NCBI RefSeq assembly: GCF_017583045.1 | Contig: NZ_JAGFBF010000005.1 | Span: 1,116,001-1,180,000 of the forward strand | From: Leucobacter tardus | GTDB taxonomy: Bacteria; Actinomycetota; Actinomycetes; Actinomycetales; Microbacteriaceae | Length of the DNA stretch: 64,000 nt | Reading direction: 5' to 3' | In this document: in pieces, positions 42,164 to 51,359 of the stretch | Numbering within the stretch: the stretch's first letter is position 1 | Layout of the letters: each line of letters starts with the position of its first letter | Notes under the pieces: model-generated | What the model saw: only the letters and a program-made list of their open reading frames with translations | Database searches by the model: none | What the model was told of the DNA's origin: nothing | Made by a program: the position numbers and the translations under genes

Positions 42164-43780
42164 GTGACTGCAGAAGAAGCGACCACGCACGCCCCCAGCG
42201 CCGACGCCCTCGCGACCACGGCCGGGCGCATCGCCGACCACCGCCGCAAGTACCAGGAGGCCGTCGGCGACCGCGACACCGCGGCCGCTGCGAAGCAGCA
42301 CCCCCGCGGCAAGATGACGGCGCGCGAGCGCATCGTCGAGCTGCTCGACCCGGGCTCGTTCGTCGAGTTCGACAAGTACGTGAAGCATCGCACCCAGTCG
42401 TTCGGCATGGATGCCAGCCGACCGTTCGGCGACTCGGTCGTCACCGGTGCCGGCACGATCCACGGGCGTCAGGTCGTGCTCTACTCGCAAGACTTCACGA
42501 CCTTCGGCGGCTCGCTCGGCGAGGTCGCCGGCGAGAAGATCGTGAAGGCGATGGAGTTCGCGCTGAAGACCGGCGCCCCGCTCCTCGGCATTCTCGATTC
42601 AGGCGGCGCCCGCATCCAGGAGGGGGTCGTCGCGCTCAGCAATTACGCGAAGATCTTCCGCCTGAACACGATGTGCTCCGGCGTGATCCCGCAGATCTCG
42701 ATCGTCATGGGACCGTCCGCCGGTGGCGCCGTCTACTCCCCCGCACTCACCGACTTCGTCATCATGGTCGACAAGACGAGCCACATGTTCGTCACGGGAC
42801 CCGACGTCATCAAGACGGTCACCGGTGAAGAGGTCGGCTTCGAAGAGCTCGGCGGTGCCCTCACGCACAACCAGACGAGCGGTGTCTCCCACTACCTCGC
42901 GAGCGACGAGCACGACGCGCTCGACTACGCTCGGGCGCTGATCAGCTACCTCCCCGACAACAATCTGGCCGAGCTGCCGGTGTACGACAGCGACACGGCA
43001 CTCGAGATCACCGATGCCGATCGCAAGCTCAACTCGGTGATTCCCGACAGCCCGAACCAGCCGTACGACATGAAGGCGGTGATCGAGGGCATCCTCGACT
43101 CCGGCGAGTTCCTCGAGGTCCAGCCGCTGTTCGCCCCGAACATGGTCATCGGTTTCGGCCGCGTCGAGGGCCGCACCGTCGGCGTCGTCGCGAACCAGCC
43201 GGCGCAGATGGCCGGCACCCTGAACATCGATGCGAGCGAGAAGGCCGCGCGCTTCGTTCGGTTCTGCGATGCGTTCTCGATCCCGATCCTGACGCTCGTC
43301 GACGTGCCCGGCTACCTGCCGGGTACCGATCAGGAGTTCCAGGGCGTCATCCGCCGCGGCGCGAAGCTGCTGTACGCGTACGCCGAAGCCACCGTGCCGC
43401 TGGTGACGATCATCACGCGCAAGGCGTACGGCGGGGCGTACATCGTCATGGGGTCGAAGCAGATGGGCGCCGATTTCAACATCGCCTGGCCCACCGCCGA
43501 GATCGCGGTCATGGGCGGTGCCGGCGCCGTCAACATCCTGTACCGCAAGGAGCTCGCCGCTGCGGCCGAGCGCGGTGAGGATGTCGAGGCGCTGCGCGCA
43601 CAGCTCACCGCGAAGTACACGGCCGATGTCACGAGCCCGTTCCTCGCGGCCGAGCGCGGCGAGCTCGACAACGTGCTGGAGCCAGCGGGCAGCCGCCTGG
43701 CCGTCATCAAGGCGCTCCGCGGTCTGCGCGGCAAGCGCACGGAGCAGCCGGCCAAGAAGCACGGGAACATTCCGCTGTGA
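42164..43780 (+). CDS. Acyl-CoA carboxylase beta subunit (carboxyltransferase)
   Basis: A 538-residue AccD/PccB-type subunit. It moves the carboxyl group from biotin to acetyl- or propionyl-CoA. Seen are the N-terminal acyl-CoA site [38 protein letters not shown], the oxyanion motifs [16 protein letters not shown] (first half) and [19 protein letters not shown] (second half), and [10 protein letters not shown] between. The GTG was chosen because it matches the start of relatives and follows TAGGCT by seven bases. It overlaps the epsilon subunit gene by four bases. The biotinylated alpha subunit is encoded separately at 56 kb. Confidence 0.92.
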   Translation: MTAEEATTHAPSADALATTAGRIADHRRKYQEAVGDRDTAAAAKQHPRGKMTARERIVELLDPGSFVEFDKYVKHRTQSFGMDASRPFGDSVVTGAGTIHGRQVVLYSQDFTTFGGSLGEVAGEKIVKAMEFALKTGAPLLGILDSGGARIQEGVVALSNYAKIFRLNTMCSGVIPQISIVMGPSAGGAVYSPALTDFVIMVDKTSHMFVTGPDVIKTVTGEEVGFEELGGALTHNQTSGVSHYLASDEHDALDYARALISYLPDNNLAELPVYDSDTALEITDADRKLNSVIPDSPNQPYDMKAVIEGILDSGEFLEVQPLFAPNMVIGFGRVEGRTVGVVANQPAQMAGTLNIDASEKAARFVRFCDAFSIPILTLVDVPGYLPGTDQEFQGVIRRGAKLLYAYAEATVPLVTIITRKAYGGAYIVMGSKQMGADFNIAWPTAEIAVMGGAGAVNILYRKELAAAAERGEDVEALRAQLTAKYTADVTSPFLAAERGELDNVLEPAGSRLAVIKALRGLRGKRTEQPAKKHGNIPL

Positions 43781-44094
43781 AGCACGCGCGCATCGCAGAG
43801 GATCCCGAGGAGCGCGACGCGCTCCTCGATACCGAGCTGCCGCCTGACGCGGCGGCGCGTGACGCCGCGAAGCGCGAGGGTCTCGGCGAGGTCGATGACG
43901 CGCTGCACGGTGAGGACATCCGGTTTCTCACGTCGAACGTCAGCGACGAGGAGCGCGCCGCGGTGATCGCGGTGCTCACGGCCGCTCGCTCGGATGAGAC
44001 CCGCCAGGTGAAGTGGGTCGCGCGTCGCGACCGCGAGCCGTGGGCGCGCTCCCAGCGGGTGCCCGAGGGCATCGACGACCTCCTCGACAGTTGA
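43777..44094 (+). CDS. Acyl-CoA carboxylase epsilon subunit-like protein
   Basis: A 105-residue acidic protein with [20 protein letters not shown] near residue 50, then [18 protein letters not shown]: the short helix and Trp/Arg tail of the actinobacterial epsilon subunit (PF13822 type). The N-terminal half, rich in Asp, Glu and Ala, is an extension not seen in short members. Epsilon subunits bind the beta subunit and raise activity. The GTG start overlaps the beta subunit stop (GTGA). Confidence 0.75.
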   Translation: MKHARIAEDPEERDALLDTELPPDAAARDAAKREGLGEVDDALHGEDIRFLTSNVSDEERAAVIAVLTAARSDETRQVKWVARRDREPWARSQRVPEGIDDLLDS

Positions 44095-44101
44095 GCGACT
44101 G

Positions 44102-44782
44102 ATGTCGGGAGGCATGCACCCCCGCGCCGACCTCCAAGCACTGGTCGAGCGGGGAACGGTCATCGAGGGCCTCCCGCAGGTGCGGCCCGAGGTGTCGACG
44201 GTGCGCCGCTCCTCGGTACTGATCCTCTTCGGCGAACTCGATAGGATCGATGCCGCGAGCGATGCCGGGGTCCCGCCGGAACTCGATGTGCTGCTGCTGC
44301 GACGATCGGACGCGTTGCGGCACCACGCCGGGCAGATCGCGTTTCCGGGTGGCCGTGCTGAGGCCGAGGATGCGGATGCCGCCGCGACGGCGCTGCGTGA
44401 GGCCGTCGAAGAGACGGGACTCGACCCTGCGGGTGTCTCGGTGATCGGCGTGCTGCCCGAACTCCACATTCCCGTGAGCAACAACCTGGTGACCCCGGTC
44501 ATCGGCTGGTGGTGCCGACCCAGCGAGGTCGCCGCGGATGAGAGCGAGTCGGTCGACGTCTTCCGGGTTCCCGTCGCCGAGCTGCTCGACCCGGCGCACC
44601 GGGTCACCTCCGTGCTCGATCGGGACGGTCATCACCATCGCGGTCCGGCCTTCGTGCTCGGCGAACGCTTCGGCGGACGCATCGTCTGGGGCTTCACCGG
44701 TATCGTGCTGTCCTCGCTCTTCGAACAGCTGGGGTGGGCCGTGCCGTGGGATCCGAGTCGGGAAGCCCCGGTGCACGGATGA
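44102..44782 (+). CDS. Nudix family CoA pyrophosphatase
   Basis: A 226-residue Nudix hydrolase. The Nudix box runs from GGRAEAEDADAAATALREAV into EETGLD near residues 84-109 with the metal-binding Glu residues in place, and the UPF0035 signature RSDALRHHAGQIAFPGG precedes it, which marks the CoA/acyl-CoA pyrophosphatase group. It splits CoA to 3',5'-ADP and phosphopantetheine. It begins seven bases after the epsilon gene and overlaps the next gene by four bases, so it is part of the carboxylase operon; a CoA-cleaning role beside an acyl-CoA enzyme makes sense. Confidence 0.87.
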   Translation: MSGGMHPRADLQALVERGTVIEGLPQVRPEVSTVRRSSVLILFGELDRIDAASDAGVPPELDVLLLRRSDALRHHAGQIAFPGGRAEAEDADAAATALREAVEETGLDPAGVSVIGVLPELHIPVSNNLVTPVIGWWCRPSEVAADESESVDVFRVPVAELLDPAHRVTSVLDRDGHHHRGPAFVLGERFGGRIVWGFTGIVLSSLFEQLGWAVPWDPSREAPVHG

Positions 44783-46002
44783 CAGGTGGGCCGCTGGAGG
44801 AGACGCGGGACTCCGCCGCCGTCGACCGTCCTGACGCTCTCGGATCAGACGTCGCACCGCGCGAGCTGCGCCGGATCTCCCGCCGCAGGCACCGGCGCGT
44901 CGGGACGGCGCAATTCGTCATCGCGCTCATCGTGATCCTCGTCGTGGGATACGAGTCCGATGTGGCGAAGAACCGACTGGCGCAGGCGAATGCCAGTGTG
45001 AGCGTCGCAGTCCAGGAGGCGGCCGATCACCCCGAGTACGCCGACGACGACCGCAGCGCAGCCGTCTTCTTCGACGGATTCGGCACCTACAACTCCGACC
45101 ATCTGGCGCGGACGCTCGGCCCGGGGGTGCAGAGTCTCTACGGCGGGGAGACCTGGTCGGTGAGCTACGGCAATGCTCCGCTCGCCTCGGACACCATTGC
45201 GGAGCGCGTGCTCGATCTCGCCGAGCAGCGCGACAAGCGAGAACTCGACCTCGTCGGGTACAGCATGGGCGGCATCATCAATCTCGAGGTCGCGGCGATC
45301 CTGTCGGCATCACCCGAGGTCACGGTACGCAGCATCACGCTCATCTCCTCCCCCGACGGCATCGAAGGCCTTCGTCCGCTGCAGCGGCAGGAGATGGATG
45401 CGGCCGAACTCGTCTCGCAGATCCCCGGCGCACAGTACTCCACGGCGCTGCGCTTCGTCGGCGAGATGTACTTCATGCGCGATCGATACACGACCGGTGG
45501 ACCCCTGCAGCGCATCGACCGCTTCTTCGGCGCCCTCACGCAGGCGCGCGTCAACCTGAGCGGTCCCACGTTTCCCGGAACCTGGTTGCTCGTCGACCAG
45601 GCGTTCGCGATCGGTTCGGCCGATCTGGCGGGCGAACTGCGCACCATCTCGGAGAACACCACGCCGAAAGGTCCCCGGCCCTCGGTGCTGTATCTCGGCA
45701 CGGGTGCGCCCGGCCGAGACTACATGGTGGACGACGCCGTCTCGTCGGCGAACATCTGCTCCTACGCGGCGCAGAACGCCATGCAGTGCACGATCCGGAA
45801 CGTGCCCGGCGCCGTGCACACGGCACCCGAGCGTACCCGCGACGCATACGATCAGACCCTCGCCGACGTGCGCGAACGCGTCCGCGGCAGCATCGAACAG
45901 GCCGCGGCGCTCTTCCTGCTGCGCTCCCCCGCGACCCCGGACGACGATTTCAGGCTGCTCACCGACCCCGACGGCGCCTGGCGGCAGTCCGACTCCGACT
46001 GA
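44779..46002 (+). CDS. Membrane-anchored alpha/beta hydrolase
   Basis: A 407-residue protein with a basic cytoplasmic start, one membrane helix at about 43-60 (TAQFVIALIVILVVGYES) and an outside alpha/beta hydrolase domain. The nucleophile elbow is GYSMGG near residue 155; His in GAVHTAPERT near 350 could complete the triad. It is likely a lipase or esterase facing the outside. The ATG overlaps the Nudix gene stop (ATGA). The substrate is unknown; its place in a carboxylase operon suggests lipid turnover (inference). Confidence 0.78.
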   Translation: MTGGPLEETRDSAAVDRPDALGSDVAPRELRRISRRRHRRVGTAQFVIALIVILVVGYESDVAKNRLAQANASVSVAVQEAADHPEYADDDRSAAVFFDGFGTYNSDHLARTLGPGVQSLYGGETWSVSYGNAPLASDTIAERVLDLAEQRDKRELDLVGYSMGGIINLEVAAILSASPEVTVRSITLISSPDGIEGLRPLQRQEMDAAELVSQIPGAQYSTALRFVGEMYFMRDRYTTGGPLQRIDRFFGALTQARVNLSGPTFPGTWLLVDQAFAIGSADLAGELRTISENTTPKGPRPSVLYLGTGAPGRDYMVDDAVSSANICSYAAQNAMQCTIRNVPGAVHTAPERTRDAYDQTLADVRERVRGSIEQAAALFLLRSPATPDDDFRLLTDPDGAWRQSDSD

Positions 46003-46017
46003 GCGATCACGCGACCT

Positions 46018-46034
46018 CGCCGGCGACTCCGGCG
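46018..46034 (+). terminator. Short GC hairpin after the hydrolase gene
   Basis: CGCCGG and CCGGCG pair around a five-base loop 15 bases after the stop codon. It is a weak candidate for the end of the carboxylase operon. Confidence 0.3.
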
Positions 46035-46088
46035 CGACGCGACGCCGAGCAGCGGGAGTTCCGAGCAGCGCTCTGAGAGTATAGGGCT

Positions 46089-47054
46089 GTGTCAGAGAGA
46101 ATCGGGATCGTGTGGAATCCGTCGAAGACGGATGGTGGACGACTGAAGAACGCGTTCAAGTCGGCGTTGCGCACCGCTCGTCTCGGCTTCGTGCCGCGGA
46201 CGATGTGGTTCGAGACGACCCCGGACGACCCCGGTCAGGGCATGACCACGCAGGCGCTCGACGCCGGGTGCGATCTCATCATCGCCGCCGGCGGCGACGG
46301 CACGGTGCGTGCGGTCGCCGAACGGCTCGGGGACGCGGGCGGCGCGGCCGACCTCGCAATCGTGCCCCTCGGCACCGGTAACCTGCTCGCGCGCAACCTC
46401 GGGGTGCCGCTCGTGCGCCCGGCCGCCGCGTTCAGCCGCGCACTGAAGGGCACGTCGAAAGCCCTGGACCTCGGCGAAGTGACCGCCACGCTGGAGTCGG
46501 GAGAGCGGGTGCGCCACGGATTCGTGGTCATGGTCGGCTTCGGCATCGACGCCCATATGATCGCCGAGACGGATGAGGAGTTGAAGGCCCGTGCCGGATG
46601 GCTGGCCTATGTCGAATCGTTCGGGCGCGTGGCGAACACCACCGAGGTGGTGCCCTTCTCCCTCACCATCGACGACGGTGAGTCACGGGAGGAGCGTGCG
46701 CACACCATGCTCGTCGGCAACTGCGGCACGATTCAGGGCGGGATCACCCTGCTGCCCGCCGCCCAGCCCGATGACGGGGAGCTCGATCTGCTCGTGCTCC
46801 GCGCCGACAACGCCGCATCGTGGTTCAACGCCATGGGCAACATGGTGTGGGACAACGGCCTGAAGCGCCTCATCACCGGCGCCGTCGGCACGGGACGCGC
46901 CGCGGAGAGTTCGGATTCGACGCTGCACCTGCGGGGACGGAAGGTGCACTGCGCGCTTCCCGCAGCGACACCCTTCGAGATCGACGGTGATCAGATCGGC
47001 ACAGTCACGGAGTTCGAGGTGACGATCCACCCGGGGGCGCTCCGCATCCGGTGA
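46089..47054 (+). CDS. Diacylglycerol kinase-family lipid kinase
   Basis: A 321-residue soluble lipid kinase of the YegS/DgkB type: VWNPSKTDGG at the start, the nucleotide loop AAGGDGTVRAVAERL near residue 62, PLGTGNLLARNLGVPL near 97 and the C-terminal FEIDGDQIG block. It phosphorylates diacylglycerol or a related lipid with ATP, feeding it back into phospholipid synthesis. The GTG start has no clear ribosome site; GAGAGT lies eight bases before it. It follows the membrane-anchored hydrolase by 86 bases and converges on dgt. Confidence 0.88.
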   Translation: MSERIGIVWNPSKTDGGRLKNAFKSALRTARLGFVPRTMWFETTPDDPGQGMTTQALDAGCDLIIAAGGDGTVRAVAERLGDAGGAADLAIVPLGTGNLLARNLGVPLVRPAAAFSRALKGTSKALDLGEVTATLESGERVRHGFVVMVGFGIDAHMIAETDEELKARAGWLAYVESFGRVANTTEVVPFSLTIDDGESREERAHTMLVGNCGTIQGGITLLPAAQPDDGELDLLVLRADNAASWFNAMGNMVWDNGLKRLITGAVGTGRAAESSDSTLHLRGRKVHCALPAATPFEIDGDQIGTVTEFEVTIHPGALRIR

Positions 47055-47056
47055 CC

Positions 47057-47085
47057 CGGCGCACCTCAGCGGCCGGTGAGCGCCG
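47057..47085. terminator. Hairpin between the lipid kinase and dgt
   Basis: CGGCGC and GCGCCG, continued by TCA/TGA after a three-base bulge, pair just behind the kinase stop and inside the end of the convergent dgt gene. Confidence 0.35.
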
Positions 47086-48682
47086 CGTGCGTTGCGTAGG
47101 CCTGCTGATCGGTGAAGGTCGCGACGTAGTCGAGGATCGCCCGAGCGCGACCCTGCCGCCGCAGACCGGCATCACTGGTGTCGCCCCCGAGCACGCCGGG
47201 ACGCTCCCGCTCGAGCACGAACGCCGCTTCCGTGGCGCCCTCCGCCCACTCGAGGAGCGCGCGCGGCGCGCGCCCCTGGTCGTCCGGGTCGGTGAGCCAG
47301 GCGTCGAAACCGAGCGCGAGACCCTCGATCACCTGCGCCATGCCGCGCTGCGCCTGCGCGTGCTCGGGACGCTGCAGCACGAAGTGCGCGTGCACGAACT
47401 TCAGCACGGCGACCTCGTGCCAGGCGCGCTCTCCGAGCCGCACGTGACCGCCGCGTACCGCTGGGTGCTCGTCGACGACGATCGAGGTCCGCAGGTGCTC
47501 GATCCACCGTCGGGTGAACCCCGAAACGGCGCGTTCGCTCGCGATGCCCCCGTCGTACGGTGCCGCGAGCAGTTCTTCACCCATCGACTCGTGGACGCGC
47601 TCGACGGCGGCGCGGAACACGTCGCGATCCGCCATCCAGCCGTCCTTCATCGCGAGTCCCCGCCACAGCAGCTCGAGTGACGCCCCCGGATCGCGCCAGT
47701 TCCGCTCGAGTTCGGGCTGCGCCGCAGCGGCGAGGCGAGCGTCGTCGCCGAGCCAGGTACCGAGTTCGCGCTCGACCTGCGCGCGCTGCAGCACGCCCGC
47801 TCGCGCGAAGTCGTCGAGATCGTGGATCGCGTAGGCGATGTCGTCGGCGAGGTCCATGACCGCGCACTCGACGGTCTGCTGTCCGTCCTCGATATTCGGG
47901 AAGGCGGCACGGGCCTCGGCGAACTCCGTGAGTTCCCAGGCGTAGACCGAGAACTTCTCCGCTCCCCCGTCGACGTCGACCCCGACGCCGCGCGGGCGCT
48001 CGTTCGCCGGGACGGCGTCGAGCGACGTGCCGCGCCAGTCGCCCCGCGTCCACGGGTACTTCAGCACGGCGGCGCGCGCCGCGGCCGTGAGGTTGAGACC
48101 CGGGAAGTCACGGCCGAGCGTGTCGAGGGTGGTGAGGATGCGGAGGGTCTGCGCGTTCCCCTCGAATCCTTCGACGAGACCGAGGCGGTGTCGCGCGATG
48201 CGGTCGAGCGCCTGCTCGCCGAGGTGCCCGAACGGCGGGTGCCCGAGGTCGTGGGCGTGCCCCGCCGCCTGAGCGACGATCGTGTCGCATCCGCCGAGGC
48301 GCGACACGATCGCCCCCGTGCGGTCGTCGTGCTCGGCCTCACCCCGCTGGTAGGCCTCGTGCTGCGCCTGCCGACCGGCGAGATTCGCCGCGATGACGCG
48401 GGCGACCGCGCTGACCTTCAGCGAGTGGGTCAGTCGGTTGTGCATCACCGGCCCGACTCCCGACTGCGGGATCACCTGGGTCACGGCGGAGAGACGGGCG
48501 AAGTACGGCGAGAACCTGATCCGCTCGAGGTCGACCCGGTACTCCTCGGGCTCGGGGCCCCACGCGGGCGACTCGGCCTCGGCTTCGTGCGCGGCCGCAC
48601 CGGGGTCCGCCGTACGGTGCTGCGACGTCTCGCGCTCGGTGTAGCGCCGGGATTCCCGATCGTTCGTGGCCCGCACAGTCAT
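47066..48682 (-). CDS. dgt: dGTP triphosphohydrolase
   Basis: A 538-residue HD-domain enzyme that turns dGTP into deoxyguanosine and triphosphate. The metal ligands are seen in MHNRLTHSLKVSAV near residue 80, AGHAHDLGHPPFGHLGEQAL near 140 (His-Asp pair) and AVMDLADDIAYAIHDLDDF near 265. An N-terminal acidic and Ala-rich stretch of about 45 residues precedes the domain. I chose the ATG giving MTVRATNDRES; earlier in-frame starts lie in the divergent promoter region. It keeps the nucleotide pool balanced. It converges on the lipid kinase with 11 bases between. Confidence 0.9.
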   Translation of the reverse strand: MTVRATNDRESRRYTERETSQHRTADPGAAAHEAEAESPAWGPEPEEYRVDLERIRFSPYFARLSAVTQVIPQSGVGPVMHNRLTHSLKVSAVARVIAANLAGRQAQHEAYQRGEAEHDDRTGAIVSRLGGCDTIVAQAAGHAHDLGHPPFGHLGEQALDRIARHRLGLVEGFEGNAQTLRILTTLDTLGRDFPGLNLTAAARAAVLKYPWTRGDWRGTSLDAVPANERPRGVGVDVDGGAEKFSVYAWELTEFAEARAAFPNIEDGQQTVECAVMDLADDIAYAIHDLDDFARAGVLQRAQVERELGTWLGDDARLAAAAQPELERNWRDPGASLELLWRGLAMKDGWMADRDVFRAAVERVHESMGEELLAAPYDGGIASERAVSGFTRRWIEHLRTSIVVDEHPAVRGGHVRLGERAWHEVAVLKFVHAHFVLQRPEHAQAQRGMAQVIEGLALGFDAWLTDPDDQGRAPRALLEWAEGATEAAFVLERERPGVLGGDTSDAGLRRQGRARAILDYVATFTDQQAYATHAALTGR

Positions 48683-48769
48683 GTGCCCATTCAAGCATGC
48701 GTCCGGCGTATGACGGCGGTTTACGCGGTCGGTTCGCGCGTCGTCGTGACCGTGAGCGACCATGGTCCC

Positions 48770-49978
48770 ATGTCCGACTTCCCCGACTGTCCGAGCCTGG
48801 AGCTCCTCCGCGATACGCGCACGAGCATCAAGTGGACCCGCTTCCCCGATGACGTGCTGCCGCTCTTCGTCGCGGAGATGGACTTCGCCGTCGCCCCCGA
48901 GATCCGGAACGCGATCGTCGAACGGGTGACGGCATCAGATTTCGGGTACCTCGACCAGGCCGGGCCATTGGCCACCGCGTTCAGCAGCTTCGCCGCCGAC
49001 CGCTGGGGCTGGGACGTGCCGGAGCCGCACGTCTTCCTCGCCACCGACGTGAGCGCCGGCATCGTCGAGTCGCTCCGGCTCGCCCGACCCGGACCCGGCA
49101 GAGTGCTCATCACGACACCGGTCTATCCCTCCTTCTTCGAGATGCTGGAGGAACTGCCGGTCGAGATCGTGCAGGTGCCCCTACTCACCGCCGAAGCCGC
49201 CGACGGGAGCCCTTCCGCGCGGCTCGACCTCGCCGCGATCGAGCGCGAGTTCGCGAGCGAGGCTGGGATCGACGCGTTCCTCCTCTGCAATCCGCACAAC
49301 CCGCACGGGCTGTTGCACTCGCGCGAAGACCTCGCCGAGATCGCCAGGCTCGCGGCGGCGCACGATGTCTGCATCGTCTCGGACGAGATCCATGCACCGC
49401 TCACCCATCATGATGAGACGTTCGTGCCGTTCGGGCCGCTCGCCGCAGCGGCGGGTGCGCTCGCCGTCGTCACCACCTCGGCGAGCAAGGGCTGGAACCT
49501 CGCCGGCGTGAAGTGCTCGGTTATCGTCGCCGCGGACGCCCGCGCCGCGGCACTCCTCGCGCACCTGCCTCCCGAAGTCGCGTGCCGCGCGAGCATCCTC
49601 GGGTTGCACGCCAACGTGGCCGCGTTCAGCGACGCCCGTCCGTGGCTCGACGCCACCGTCGCCGCCGTGGAGGCGAACGACGCGCTGCTCGCCGAGCTGC
49701 TCGCCGTATACCTGCCTGGCGCTCGCCACCACCGCCCACGAGCCGGGTACCTCGCCTGGGTCGATCTGCGCGACGCCGGTCTCGGCGATGACCCGTACGA
49801 CCGGATCCTGACCGACGCCCGCGTCGCGCTCGGCAACGGGGCATCGTTCGGACTCGGCGGCGCCGGGCACGTCCGCGTGAACCTCGCGTGCGCGCCGGAC
49901 ACCCTCCGCGAAGCCGTCTCCCGGATCGCCGGCATCCTGCCGACCCCGTCACGCCCCGAAGAAAGCCGCAGCCGATGA
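48770..49978 (+). CDS. MalY/PatB-type PLP aminotransferase, probable cystathionine beta-lyase
   Basis: A 402-residue class I/II fold-type I enzyme. It begins with the MalY signature IKWTRFPDDVLPLFVAEMDF near residues 20-40, has LCNPHNPHG near 180, SDEIHAPLTH near 215 and the PLP Lys in TSASKGWNLAG near 250. The MalY group splits cystathionine or cysteine to pyruvate, ammonia and a thiol. The ATG after CATGGTCCC is used; a GTG six codons earlier is possible. It overlaps the next PLP gene by four bases, so the two form a sulfur amino acid unit. Confidence 0.82.
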   Translation: MSDFPDCPSLELLRDTRTSIKWTRFPDDVLPLFVAEMDFAVAPEIRNAIVERVTASDFGYLDQAGPLATAFSSFAADRWGWDVPEPHVFLATDVSAGIVESLRLARPGPGRVLITTPVYPSFFEMLEELPVEIVQVPLLTAEAADGSPSARLDLAAIEREFASEAGIDAFLLCNPHNPHGLLHSREDLAEIARLAAAHDVCIVSDEIHAPLTHHDETFVPFGPLAAAAGALAVVTTSASKGWNLAGVKCSVIVAADARAAALLAHLPPEVACRASILGLHANVAAFSDARPWLDATVAAVEANDALLAELLAVYLPGARHHRPRAGYLAWVDLRDAGLGDDPYDRILTDARVALGNGASFGLGGAGHVRVNLACAPDTLREAVSRIAGILPTPSRPEESRSR

Positions 49979-51309
49979 CCTCACCCAGCACCCGCGCCGT
50001 CGTCCCGCCGAACTTCGACTGGGACGGATTCGGATTCGACACCCGGCAGGTGCACGCCGGGGAAGTCCCCGACCGGAACACCGGCCTGCGCGTTCCCCCG
50101 ATCGCACTGTCGGCGGGGTACGTCTTCGACGAGTTCGACGACCAGGTCGACCGATTCGCGGGTCGCTCCGTCGACCCGATCTACTCGCGACAGGGCAATC
50201 CCACCAATGCGGTCGCCGAGGACCGTCTCGCGTCCCTCGAGGGCGGCACGAGCGCGGTGACGGTGTCCAGCGGCCAGGCCGCCATCTCTTCCGCGCTCTT
50301 CGCGATCGCTCAGCAGGGCGACCACATCGTCTCCACCGCATCGATCTACGGCGGCACGCGCATTCTCTTCGGTCGCAGCTTCCGACGTTTCGGCATCGAC
50401 GTCGACTACGTGTGGGACGCCGACAGCGACGAGGCATGGGAACGGGCGATCCGCCCGAACACGAAGGCGATCTACACGGAGACGATCCCGAATCCCCGGA
50501 ACGACATCACCGACCTGCGGCGCATCGCCAAGATCGCCGCCCGCCACCACCTGCCGCTCGTCGTCGACAACACCGTCGGCACCCCGGCGCTGATCCGCCC
50601 GTTCGAGCACGGGGCCGACATCGTGGTGCACTCCACGACGAAGTTCCTGACGGGGCACGGTGCCGCCATCGGGGGCGCCATCGTCGACGGCGGCCGGTTC
50701 GACTGGGAGGCCGCCGAACGCGCCGGCCGGTCCTATCCCCTGATCACCGCTTCGCCGCGGCCGGGTCTCGGGTCGCTGCTCGAGCGCTTCGGTCCGTGCG
50801 CGTACGCTCGCACCGTCAGGGAGCAGGTCGTCAACGACATCGGCCCGTCACTCTCTCCGATCAACGGCTTCCTGCTCCACCAGGGCATGGAGACGCTGTC
50901 GCTCCGCATGGAGCGGCACGTCGCCTCGTCCGCGCGCATCGCGGCCTGGCTGGAATCGCAGCCCGAGGTCGTCGCGGTCGACTACGCCGGCCTCCCCTCG
51001 AGTCCCCTGCACGCGATCGCCGAGCGCGACTACCCGGCCGGAACGGGGTCGGTGTTCGCGCTCACGGTGCGGGGCGGGATCGACGGCGCTCGCGCGTTCG
51101 TGAACCACCTCAGCGTCTTCTCGCGCATGACGGGGATCGGCGACACCCGGTCCATGGTGATCCATCCGCTGACGTCCACGCACGCCACGTTCGCCCCGGA
51201 GATCAGCGAGCGACTGGGGGTCACTCCGGGACTCCTGCGACTCTCGGTCGGGCTCGAGACGGTCGACGACCTCATCGCCGATCTGCGGCGCGGCCTCGAC
51301 GCGGTCTGA
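49975..51309 (+). CDS. Cys/Met metabolism PLP enzyme (O-acetylhomoserine sulfhydrylase-like)
   Basis: A 444-residue trans-sulfuration family enzyme. Opening FGFDTRQVHAGEVPD, then PIYSRQGNPTN near residue 65, SSGQAAISSALFAIAQ near 100, the PLP-bound Lys in VVHSTTKFLTGHG near 225 and the closing SVGLETVDDLIADL are all typical. Enzymes of this length usually exchange O-acetylhomoserine's acetyl group for sulfide, making homocysteine. Its ATG overlaps the MalY-like gene stop. A perfect hairpin starts at its stop codon. Confidence 0.85.
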   Translation: MTSPSTRAVVPPNFDWDGFGFDTRQVHAGEVPDRNTGLRVPPIALSAGYVFDEFDDQVDRFAGRSVDPIYSRQGNPTNAVAEDRLASLEGGTSAVTVSSGQAAISSALFAIAQQGDHIVSTASIYGGTRILFGRSFRRFGIDVDYVWDADSDEAWERAIRPNTKAIYTETIPNPRNDITDLRRIAKIAARHHLPLVVDNTVGTPALIRPFEHGADIVVHSTTKFLTGHGAAIGGAIVDGGRFDWEAAERAGRSYPLITASPRPGLGSLLERFGPCAYARTVREQVVNDIGPSLSPINGFLLHQGMETLSLRMERHVASSARIAAWLESQPEVVAVDYAGLPSSPLHAIAERDYPAGTGSVFALTVRGGIDGARAFVNHLSVFSRMTGIGDTRSMVIHPLTSTHATFAPEISERLGVTPGLLRLSVGLETVDDLIADLRRGLDAV

Positions 51310-51331
51310 GCGGGGCGACCGAGCCCGCTCA
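51307..51331. terminator. Bidirectional hairpin between OAH sulfhydrylase-like gene and panB
   Basis: TGAGCGGG and CCCGCTCA pair perfectly around a nine-base loop; the first arm begins with the stop codon of the upstream gene. It separates two convergent operons. Confidence 0.6.
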
Positions 51332-51359
51332 GGCGCTCCGGGTCGTCTCCGGCGTTCCG

